A stretch of 64,000 nucleotides of DNA from Polynucleobacter sp. VK25 (GTDB taxonomy: Bacteria; Pseudomonadota; Gammaproteobacteria; Burkholderiales; Burkholderiaceae), in the NCBI RefSeq assembly GCF_018687355.1, contig NZ_CP061288.1, forward strand, positions 1,870,144-1,934,143. Direction: 5' to 3'. The translations under genes were made by a program, and so were the position numbers. Within the stretch, counting starts at the first letter, position 1, and each line of letters begins with the position of its first letter. Positions 30,000 through 38,200 of this stretch are shown one piece after another. Under the pieces are notes generated by a model. That model searched no databases and was not told where the DNA came from. It saw only the letters and a program-made list of their open reading frames with translations.

Positions 30000-31524
30000 T
30001 TTGATCTTTGTTCGCTATGTCTTTTGGTTTAAAGGCAGGGCCTTCACGATTCCACCAGCCGCCGCCCAATGCTGCAAATAAAGCCGCTGTATCAGAAAAA
30101 CGAGTAGCTTGTGCTGCAACTGATTTCACTTTGGCTTGCTGATACTGATTTTGGTAATAGAGCACAGCCAAATAACTTGCTGTACCCAACTTATATTGCT
30201 GCTGCACTAGATCTAAAGTTTCGTATGCATAGCGCTCTGCATCTGATGCGGCCTTAAGCGCTTGAGCACCTGTCTCGAGTGCGCGCAATGCATTGGCTAC
30301 TTCTTGAAATGCATTTAATACGGTTGCCTGGTATTGAAAAGCAGCTTGCTCATAGTTTGCAATCGCACCACGACGCTGTGCCAATAGTTGCCCACCCTGA
30401 AACAAAGGCTGCAAGATACCGCCACCCAAAGTCCATAAAGCAGAGTTAGGTCCAAACAGTCCATTTGAAGTTAATGCAGCTGCACCGATCGATCCCGTGA
30501 TATTAAATTGTGGCAATAAGTTTGCCGTGGCAACGCCCACAAAAGCGTTCTGCGCTTTAAGCTGAGCCTCTGCGGCACGCACATCAGGGCGCTGACGCAC
30601 CAAGCTGGAAGGCACGGATAAGGGTAGCTTCTCTGGCAAATGCAAATTAGCCAAATCAAACTTGGCAACATTGGCGTTGCTTGGAATCTCTCCTACCAGT
30701 ACCGCCAATTGATTGCGCGCAAAGGCAAGATTCCGTTCGTAGTTAAATAAATCTACTTGAGAGTTTGAAACCAATGTGCGTTGTGATGTGACATCTACTT
30801 TAGAAACCGTACCAATAACCAACTGCTTCTCAGTTACCTCAGCGAGATTGGTTTGCGCTTTCAGAATTTCTTCAGTAGCCTGCATCTGCGCACGTAGTGC
30901 CGCTTCTTTCACTGCGCTAGTTACCACATTGGCTGTTAATGACAGATAGGCACCCTCTAACTGAAACTGCGCAATCTCTGCTTGTGCACGAGCGCCTTCA
31001 ACCGCTCTTCGTGCACCACCAAAGACATCTAATTTATACGTCACATTGACCGTAGCGTTATAGAGGTTGTATGTATCAGTACCGTAGTTCATGCCATATA
31101 CGGCTGACGGTTGTTTTTGTCTTATGGTATTTGCACCAACGCCAATTGCCGGAAAGTATTGACCGCCAATTTGTGCATTGACATTTTCTTGGGCAGCACG
31201 CAATGCTGCATCAGCAGCACCTAAGTTCGGATTTTGCTCAAGCGCTCTTTTAATCAGGGCATCAAGCTCAGGAGATTTATAAAGCTCCCACCATTGCGCT
31301 TCAATATCAGCACCCTCAACAAATTCTTGATCAGTGCCGCCCGGAACTCCAGGAGCGGTAGTCAATTTCTTAGATAAGGGGGTTTCTGTATAAGACGAGG
31401 TCTTGGGTGCTTCGGGTTGCTTAAAGTCTGGGCCAACAGCGCACGCAGAAAGTGCGCCTGCACAAATCAGCACAAGCAAATGCAAACGGGAAAGTGGGTG
31501 TATCGACAAAAACATGGGTTGCAA
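29977..31524 (-). CDS. Outer-membrane efflux lipoprotein (NodT/OprM family)
   Basis: TolC-like outer membrane channel of the RND pump. Lipobox L-S-A-C precedes AVGPDFKQPEAP, the NodT-family start; two OEP repeats follow, and the periplasmic helices carry the Ala/Gln-rich heptads. The start is uncertain: the TTG at 31524 lies 6 nt after GAGGA, while the ATG at 31515 is 15 nt away, and an in-frame ATG at 31560 has no ribosome site. First gene of the three-gene efflux operon and the last chromosomal gene before the element. Confidence 0.92.
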   Translation of the reverse strand: MQPMFLSIHPLSRLHLLVLICAGALSACAVGPDFKQPEAPKTSSYTETPLSKKLTTAPGVPGGTDQEFVEGADIEAQWWELYKSPELDALIKRALEQNPNLGAADAALRAAQENVNAQIGGQYFPAIGVGANTIRQKQPSAVYGMNYGTDTYNLYNATVNVTYKLDVFGGARRAVEGARAQAEIAQFQLEGAYLSLTANVVTSAVKEAALRAQMQATEEILKAQTNLAEVTEKQLVIGTVSKVDVTSQRTLVSNSQVDLFNYERNLAFARNQLAVLVGEIPSNANVAKFDLANLHLPEKLPLSVPSSLVRQRPDVRAAEAQLKAQNAFVGVATANLLPQFNITGSIGAAALTSNGLFGPNSALWTLGGGILQPLFQGGQLLAQRRGAIANYEQAAFQYQATVLNAFQEVANALRALETGAQALKAASDAERYAYETLDLVQQQYKLGTASYLAVLYYQNQYQQAKVKSVAAQATRFSDTAALFAALGGGWWNREGPAFKPKDIANKDQNETSGKN

Positions 31525-31567
31525 CAAATATCCTCTTTTACAAGAGTTATTTGAACACATAAATGCA

Positions 31568-31591
31568 ATCAGGGCTCCGTAAAGCCCTGAT
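31568..31591. terminator. Perfect hairpin between the efflux operon and the element
   Basis: ATCAGGGCT at 31568-31576 and AGCCCTGAT at 31583-31591 form a perfect 9-bp stem with a 6-nt loop. Before the element inserted, this would have lain about 60 bp downstream of glmS, so it is probably the original glmS terminator, now cut off from glmS by 20 kb. Confidence 0.55.
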
Positions 31592-31644
31592 TTATCTAAT
31601 GAATTTTGTTCACAACTTTAGGTGAATGTCAAACGGATGAAAAT

Positions 31645-33369
31645 TTATTCGACCGTAACGTCCGAGTTCTGAACGGGGGTCACTAGTTTGCTCCACCGAG
31701 GATCTTTTTTTTTGATCCTGACGCCAGCCTCTTTACCCCCTTTAACCAATGTATATCCTTTTGACTTCTGCTTAGGGTCTTTATATCGGATTCCGTCATT
31801 CACTATTGGCAAGTGGAAATGAGCAGTTAGCTGGTGTTCGTTTACCTCTGGAAGATACATAACAACAATCTTTTCAATCAGACCATTCAGATAGATTTTC
31901 TTATCTTCGTCACTTAATTTATCAATTTCGATCAATTCCTCGCCAAACCTAGCGACCCAATCAACCCACTTCTTGTTTGTAGTATTCCCGAGTAGTTCCA
32001 TTTGGGTATTAGTTAACTCAGTCTCAATAACGACAATCTTTTCTTTAACCCGTTGAACTCCAAATTCATAAACCTTCTTGGTAATTTCCTTCAAGCGGAA
32101 ATTCGCCTCTAAGCCCCCTTGAGCTTCTTGAGCCTGAGCTAACTCTTTTTGAAGTTTCTTAATTTTCACTTCTAGGGCTTTAATTTCTGCCTCTGATCGA
32201 ATCGAGCCAACTCCCTGTTCCTTGAGAATTCTTCTTTTCACATCCTCTTTTAATAGACTGGATTTAGAGTGGATCTTTCCAACCAATTCCCATACCAAAG
32301 CATCTGTTTCTGGAATATTTAAAGAACGAGCCATTCCACAACCTGTACCCCTAGCCCAAGGTGTTTTAGTTCCACCTTCTTTAGCCCAAGCTCTTTCTTT
32401 ATTGGGGCAGTAATAAAGATTCTCGTTTTTACTTTCTTTGGATCTAGCTCCAAACGGACGCCCACAATGTCCACAGAACATTAAATCCCGCAACAAATAA
32501 AACTTCTTCGTTCTATTCTTTTGTGGTGTTCTAGCTATCTCTCTTTTCTTTAACTGCTGAACTGACTTCCAAGTAGGCTCATCAAGTATGGCAGGGCAAC
32601 TTATTTTTACAACTGTTCCACTCTTGTTATCGGTGTATTGATACTTTCCGATGTAGTGGGTATTTTTGATTAAAGCCTGAAGTGATCCAATAGTCCATAA
32701 GCCCTTCGCTCGCCTTGGAATTACACCCTTTGAATCAAGTAATCGCTTTACATCCGCAGTACTCTTTCCAGCAAGACTATCAGCAAAGATCTTTTTCACC
32801 CACTTAGCCTCGGAAGATTCAACGACTAATCTCTTGTCTACTATCTTGTATCCAAAAGGCGCTGGACCACCGTGCCAATAACCAGCCTTAACCTTGCTAA
32901 TTTTTCCAAGCCTTGATCTTTCTGCTCTGGCAGCATTATCAAATTGCGCAAGGGCATCTAACATCTGCTTTAGCAATTTATCAGTTGGATTTGATAAATT
33001 AAACTGCCCATCTTTTGTATAAACAGTAACTTGATTTTTATCGCAGATGTATCTGAAACTTGAAGCTACAAAATCGTTTCTTGATAAACGGGATTGGTCA
33101 TAGACCCATAGATGTTTAACTTCACCATTAACGATTGAGTCATATAACGCAGATAGAACGGGTCTATCTTTAATATCCTCGTGGTGAGAGCTTTTCCCAC
33201 CCTCATCCCAATGTTTATATCCGAGCTTTAATTCCTTGGATCTTTTTATTCCTAAGGCTAGTTGAGTGTCTAGGGACGTACCCTTATCTCTTTGGGCAAC
33301 AGTAGAAACCCGAGTGTAGATATGAAGTATCTTTTTCGGATCCTTTTCAGTTGTCGCCTTTTTAATCAT
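31645..33369 (-). CDS. Large serine recombinase (element integrase)
   Basis: Site-specific integrase of the large serine family, 574 residues. An N-terminal resolvase domain (about 14-160) has the catalytic Ser in YTRVSTVAQRDKG and DQSRLSRN. A recombinase domain (about 165-290; GGPAPFGYKIVD) and a zinc ribbon follow, CGHCGRPFG and YYCPN with a later Cys (about 300-355), then a long coiled coil (about 385-460). The last four codons (V-T-V-E) lie across the left attachment junction. No good ribosome site precedes the ATG at 33369, so the exact start is uncertain. Confidence 0.93.
   Translation of the reverse strand: MIKKATTEKDPKKILHIYTRVSTVAQRDKGTSLDTQLALGIKRSKELKLGYKHWDEGGKSSHHEDIKDRPVLSALYDSIVNGEVKHLWVYDQSRLSRNDFVASSFRYICDKNQVTVYTKDGQFNLSNPTDKLLKQMLDALAQFDNAARAERSRLGKISKVKAGYWHGGPAPFGYKIVDKRLVVESSEAKWVKKIFADSLAGKSTADVKRLLDSKGVIPRRAKGLWTIGSLQALIKNTHYIGKYQYTDNKSGTVVKISCPAILDEPTWKSVQQLKKREIARTPQKNRTKKFYLLRDLMFCGHCGRPFGARSKESKNENLYYCPNKERAWAKEGGTKTPWARGTGCGMARSLNIPETDALVWELVGKIHSKSSLLKEDVKRRILKEQGVGSIRSEAEIKALEVKIKKLQKELAQAQEAQGGLEANFRLKEITKKVYEFGVQRVKEKIVVIETELTNTQMELLGNTTNKKWVDWVARFGEELIEIDKLSDEDKKIYLNGLIEKIVVMYLPEVNEHQLTAHFHLPIVNDGIRYKDPKQKSKGYTLVKGGKEAGVRIKKKDPRWSKLVTPVQNSDVTVE
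31652..31680. other. Left attachment junction of the element
   Basis: The shared core ACCGTAACG (31652-31660) is followed by a 4-nt spacer and the arm AGTTCTGAACGGGGGT (31665-31680). To its left is what looks like the displaced native end of glmS: read on the minus strand, GTT ACG GTC GAA TAA (V-T-V-E-stop). That sequence now ends the recombinase gene. Confidence 0.8.
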
Positions 33370-33405
33370 CGTTAATTTTTATTGGTAATTGTTTTGAACT
33401 AGTTT

Positions 33406-33430
33406 ATTGTTATATTGACTTCATAACAAT
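33406..33430. promoter_or_regulatory. Operator-like dyad between recombinase and the divergent gene
   Basis: ATTGTTAT (33406-33413) and ATAACAAT (33423-33430) form a perfect 8-bp inverted repeat with 9 nt between. It lies in the 70-bp divergent gap, 9 bp upstream of the gene at 33440 and 36 bp upstream of the recombinase start. A repressor binding here could silence the integrase and its neighbour together; the regulator is not identified. Confidence 0.45.
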
Positions 33431-33439
33431 TAATTTGAT

Positions 33440-34120
33440 ATGCCTAAATTTACTCATAAGTTGACGCCAGAAATCATTGCCGAATTTTCATATTCTGGTT
33501 TACTGGATATGAAGCAAAGGGCTATCAGTAATGACCATAAAGATGTTTTAGAGTGGTGTGATTTCGAATTATCGAAGCGCCCAGTCCCAGCTCCAGTTGA
33601 TCCTAGTGCTAGAAAACCTCGAGCCTCGGGTACAAGAAAGAATGGTCGAGCCCCTTCCATAGTTGCCGCTGAAAAAGAACTTAACTCACAACTTGAAAAG
33701 CTTGGGCGCTCTCTTTTAGAGCAGTATGACTTATCTAAAGAAACCGCTAGAAACCTGTCTAAAGGGTCTAAATTTAGAGCGCATTCGTTCCTTTCTAAAA
33801 CAGGTAAGGCAAAAGTTGGAGGCGCAAAAAGAAAAGGTCGGGTTGCTGTTAATTGTTTTATTTCATACCGCTTAAAAACAGATATCTTTGGGCTTGCTGG
33901 AGTGCTTGAGCACAACCAACCTGCCGAAGAAATGTCTTTTATGGTTTTGGCACCAAAGGAGTACGTAAACCATTTCGTCTCTAGGGCTGAGTTACTACCT
34001 AGCCTCGAAGAAACTGATGAAATTGGTCTTGTCCACGGTGGAGAGAGTTTCAACAATTTTGATGATGCCGCAGCACTATTCATATCAATCATTGATCGAG
34101 TAGCGCCAAAAAAGGGTTAG
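33440..34120 (+). CDS. Hypothetical protein, divergent from the integrase
   Basis: A 226-residue soluble protein that I do not recognise. A helical N-terminus (1-50) is followed by a basic Pro/Arg/Lys linker with TRKNGRAPS (about 50-75), a helical segment (76-105), a second Lys/Gly-rich stretch (about 110-135) and a compact C-terminal domain with ISYRLKTDIFGLAGVLEH. The basic linkers suggest nucleic-acid binding. It is divergent from the integrase over a shared operator-like dyad and convergent (4-bp overlap) with the next gene. Confidence 0.6.
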   Translation: MPKFTHKLTPEIIAEFSYSGLLDMKQRAISNDHKDVLEWCDFELSKRPVPAPVDPSARKPRASGTRKNGRAPSIVAAEKELNSQLEKLGRSLLEQYDLSKETARNLSKGSKFRAHSFLSKTGKAKVGGAKRKGRVAVNCFISYRLKTDIFGLAGVLEHNQPAEEMSFMVLAPKEYVNHFVSRAELLPSLEETDEIGLVHGGESFNNFDDAAALFISIIDRVAPKKG

Positions 34121-34404
34121 TTCGCCAAGCATTCAGCCACCAAACAAAATCCATTAAGAACTGCCTCCTCAGCGCAGACTAGAGGCATTGTCTCGGCATA
34201 CCTCTTACCCTCATAGATATTCAACATTGGCTTAAATAGCTGTTTCACGACACCAGTTCCATTTGGAATTCCTGTCCGACTATCTGAAACTAACTTGATT
34301 CCGAATTCATTAACCGTAACAGTACATTTTTCATTGCCAGCCCTGTAGAAGCCTTTGTAGCCAGCTTCTACCTCAATTTTTTTAGTAAACGGTGAGAGAT
34401 TCAT
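34117..34404 (-). CDS. Hypothetical 95-residue protein following the resolvase
   Basis: Begins MNLSPFTKKIEVEAG at the ATG at 34404, which follows AGGGGGAG and lies 8 bp past the resolvase stop, so it is very likely cotranscribed with the resolvase. An in-frame upstream start inside the resolvase gene is less likely. There is no signal peptide, membrane helix or motif that I recognise; the C-terminal half contains two Cys in ETMPLVCAEEAVLNGFC. Confidence 0.55.
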   Translation of the reverse strand: MNLSPFTKKIEVEAGYKGFYRAGNEKCTVTVNEFGIKLVSDSRTGIPNGTGVVKQLFKPMLNIYEGKRYAETMPLVCAEEAVLNGFCLVAECLAN

Positions 34405-34412
34405 TGCTCCCC

Positions 34413-35066
34413 CTAAACCAGCGTTGAGACAGTTGAATGAGACATATGAATACCGTACTCCTTCCCTAGCCAGCAAGAAATTCTCCTAAGGCTCATTCCC
34501 CTACGCTTCATATCTTTCATCGACTGAATGATTAACTGCTCGTCAGGATTCTTTTCTAATTTTTCATCAACCACCCTGTAGCCGAAACGAGTAAAGCCTC
34601 CAAGAAACTTTCCTTCGGACTTTTGAACCTGCTTCACCTCCCTGATTCGTGTAGCTATACGCTCACGCTCAAAAGTAGCGAAGGCTGAAAGGATCGTGAA
34701 GATAACAGAGCCAATCCCGTCATTAGTCACATCCCCACCAAGATCAATAAAGTGGACTGAAATACCCCGTTGCTTTAATTCGTGAAGGGTATTGAGCGCA
34801 TTTCTAGTGTTTCTGAATGCCCTATCTAGTTTTGAAAATATTAGGATGTCGCCTGATGTGAGTTGATTAAAGAGCTTAGAGCCCTCCGGACGCCTTTCAA
34901 ACTCTAGGCTCCCACTCACACCTTTTTCTGTAATGAAGTTCTCTGGCGGAATTTCGAAGCCTTTTAGAACTGAATATGACTGAATTTGCCTTAGCTGAGT
35001 CTCTAGGCTTTCGCCCTCGTTCGCCTGTTGAAGGGTGCTAACTCGTACATAGCCGTAAATTCCCAT
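34413..35066 (-). CDS. Small serine resolvase/invertase
   Basis: Resolvase-family recombinase, 217 residues. The catalytic Ser is Ser10 in YGYVRVSTLQQA; FSKLDRAFRN (about 77-86) and the ERERIATRIREV E-helix (about 134-145) are typical. A C-terminal helix-turn-helix ends the protein (RGMSLRRISCWLGKEYGIHMS). It is distinct from the large integrase and may resolve multimers of the element or invert DNA. The hairpin-rich stretch at 35152-35215, about 90 bp upstream, is a candidate target. Confidence 0.88.
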   Translation of the reverse strand: MGIYGYVRVSTLQQANEGESLETQLRQIQSYSVLKGFEIPPENFITEKGVSGSLEFERRPEGSKLFNQLTSGDILIFSKLDRAFRNTRNALNTLHELKQRGISVHFIDLGGDVTNDGIGSVIFTILSAFATFERERIATRIREVKQVQKSEGKFLGGFTRFGYRVVDEKLEKNPDEQLIIQSMKDMKRRGMSLRRISCWLGKEYGIHMSHSTVSTLV

Positions 35067-35151
35067 AAATCCCCCTAAGTGTATGATTTATATGATAATT
35101 TTACTTTTTTAGTGAATTAAAGTAAAGCTAAATCAAGGACTTAGGGTCAAA

Positions 35152-35215
35152 TTCGTAAGACTTGTCTTGAGGCGTAATTTACGGTCGTTCGACTCGCTAC
35201 AGCGAGCCTTACGAA
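35152..35215. other. Compact multi-hairpin structure (outer stem with three inner hairpins)
   Basis: TTCGTAAG (35152-35159) pairs with CTTACGAA (35208-35215). Between them, or in competition at the first arm, lie three perfect small hairpins: AAGAC-TT-GTCTT (35157-35168), CGTAA-T-TTACG (35173-35183) and CTCGCT-AC-AGCGAG (35193-35206). It sits just past the restriction enzyme stop and upstream of the resolvase. It may be a terminator, a recombination site or a structured RNA. It lacks tRNA consensus positions. Confidence 0.5.
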
Positions 35216-35222
35216 CTCAAAG

Positions 35223-38200
35223 CTATTTCACCTCATCCAATTTAGGAAGCGAATTAATAATCTTGACGCTTTCAATGCTGACTCTCACTAAACGCTTAAT
35301 CAAATTGAGAATGTATTCAGGATCTTCGGCTTCCAGACACCACTCGTTAGGATTGTTAGTAATTCCAGAATCCTTATCAAGAGAAACTTGATAACGCTCC
35401 ATTACCCACTCAAGAGCCGACTTACCATTCACGACGTACTCGTAAGCCTCTAGTGGTATGCCGCCTAATTTAATCCGATTGTTATAGATGATCGTTGTCC
35501 TATCTTCCTTGCCGTTTACCTTGGGAAAATGTACTTTGGTGATCTCAAATAGCTTAGAGTCGCCCAAGCCAATTTCCCCATCCTGAATTAAATCGTATGG
35601 CTCAACTGACTCGTAATTTACGTGCCAATTAGACAACTCTCTGCCAGCCTTGCTAAATACCCAAAAATCCTTCGCCAACGGAATTCTAGGCAACATCTTT
35701 TTCAAATCTGAATCAAATCTCTTTTTATATTCAGGGGAGTGGAATATACCGTAAACGTAATAAAAAATGTCTTCCTTGGTAATTGACTTACCTTTGCTAC
35801 TTTCATAAGCTTTGCGAAATTTTTCCAACGTCAAATCAGATATATTTTCATTTCTCGTATAGCCCCCAAACCTGTCTTTCTCTACCTTTACGGCAAATAA
35901 ATCTTCTGAATGAGATTCTTCTTCTACCTTTTCATAAGTAAATAATGGGAAGGATTGAGCGCCAGCATCCTGAAGATTTAAATCAGGTAATTTGTTTACC
36001 ATTAGGGCTGTAAATGGTCTTCTAGCTCCTGTATTAGGTACGCATATAGCCAAGTTCTCAAGCTCATTGTTAGGGAATATCTTTGGCATCTGATAAACCA
36101 TTTCGTTGAACGTTCTATCAAAATACATATTCAACTTACAAAATGGTCTGTAAACAGACTTCACTAAAGCATCCTTACGATACGAGTGCGCCGTGTATCT
36201 ACCTAAAGTATTCTTAATTGCCCTAGTCCAACTAATTTTCTTAGGGTCTGTGTCAATAAATTTTTCAACAATTTTTTGACGCTCTATTGCGCTAGGGAAT
36301 TTATCTTTTTCTGTTGCTTTTTTGAATTCTGTTACTTGCTCATTATAAAAATCGATCATCGATTTCATATTTGAGGACAATTTTTTTGAAGAAAAGTTAT
36401 AAGCCCAAGAATCTCTATTTGTAACCACGCCTAGTGAATAATTATTAAAAATTGACTCCTCGCTGGTATCACTCTTGTTGCCAATAGAAATGAACTTAGA
36501 AAAAGCAGGGTCTCTCTGATTAATCCAATCGTGACTATCATTTGGATTCAGCCTATCCCACTTTAGACCGTCTATTGAAATAGCACTTGAAATCTTCTCT
36601 AATTTTTCAGCTCTATTTAATGAATCCCCAATGTCGTGGTAATAAATTTCACAAGGACTTTGTTGCTCGGGATTTTTTACAAAGATGAATACTGCCACGC
36701 CCGTCATAATGTCGAATACGTTTTGACCTTCTTTTTTAGCCAACTCCTTAGACATCCCACGAATTCCACCACGAAGGTTGAACACGTAAATGCTAGAAAA
36801 TTCATCGGAAAGAGACGCTCTAAACCCATCCATAGAATTTTTATCAATAAAAGAATTATTTGTCACATAACAAATAATTCCCTTATCTTTAATTCTGTCA
36901 GTAGCCCATCTGATTGCCCGAATATAACTGTCGTACAGGTTCATCAAAAGACCAGCATTTGACTTCTCTGCGTATGTCTCCCTAATGCGCTGGTCTAAAT
37001 AATCGTACTTAAGATTCTTATTGCCCTCATTTTCGCTATCCTGTCCAGCCGAATACGGGGGATTCCCAATTACAACTTGAATAGGCGTTTCAGTAAGTTT
37101 TTTTACACGCTTATTATTTTCGGGGAACATAACTTCCTCGAGATCACTCTTAGATTCACCGATTTGAAATGTATCCGCAAGAACCATTCCATCAAATGGA
37201 ACATACTTACGGTTAACACTAAGATCGTGATACGTTTCTTCAATATTAATTGCCGCAATGTAATAAGCAAGCAACACAATCTCATTTGCGTGTAAGTCAT
37301 TGAGATACTTGTATTCAAGATCTTCCGGCTTAATATGCCCACTTTGAAGTAGGCGAACCATAAATGTTCCCGTGCCAGTAAATGGATCTAGGATATGAAC
37401 GTTTCTATCAGTTAGATTTAACCCAAACTCTTTTTTTAGGGCTACGTCTGCGCTATTAATTATAAAATCAACAACTTCGATTGGCGTGTAGACAATTCCG
37501 AGCCTATCAGCCATCCCAGGAAAAGCTAGATTAAAGAACTTATCGTAAAGCTCCTTAATGATTGTCTGTTTAGCGGCTGCGTTATCAATCCCAACAACTT
37601 TTCTTCTTACGCTGTCATAGAATTCATCGAGTTTTTTCTGATCTTTCTCGAACGTTCGATCTTCCAGCAAATCAATCATTTTTTTGAACGACTTGGAGAC
37701 TGGGTTATTTTTAGCAAACTCATAACCCTCAAACAAGGCATCAAATACAGGCTTTGTTATTAAATGCTGCGCAAGCATTTCGATCGCATCTTTTTCGGTA
37801 ACTGATGGATTAAGATTTTTTCTTAGCCCCTTAACAAATTGCTCAAATGCCTTTTGGTGTTCTTGATCTGAGCCACGCAATAACAACTTAATACGATCAA
37901 TATGACTCTCGGCAATCTCCGAAACATCTTTAGCCCAGTTTTCCCAATAGTCCCTTGATCCACACTTCTTGGCGATCTTTCCAAGGATAGCGTTTTGCCA
38001 AGTTTCAGCCGTGGGTAGGTCTAATTTTAATTGCGTGACCGATGGAGCGGCAATATCTGGCTTTTTATTTGGATCTGTTTTTTTGTCTTGAGGCTCTTTA
38101 CCAGCACCTTTGCCTTCACCAATAATGGTTACATCAATTTGATCTGGTTTATTGACGTTGAACTTAATCTTATTAACCGTTGCTTCAAACCGATCATCGT

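Noticed and set aside
34405..34476. Upstream in-frame extension of the 95-residue gene into the resolvase
   Set aside because: The ATG at 34404 has a strong AGGGGGAG ribosome site just after the resolvase stop; the extension overlaps coding sequence of the resolvase.
35152..35215. tRNA gene
   Set aside because: The fold looks like a cloverleaf, but there is no T-loop consensus with a matching stem, no anticodon loop of seven and no CCA or usual acceptor length.
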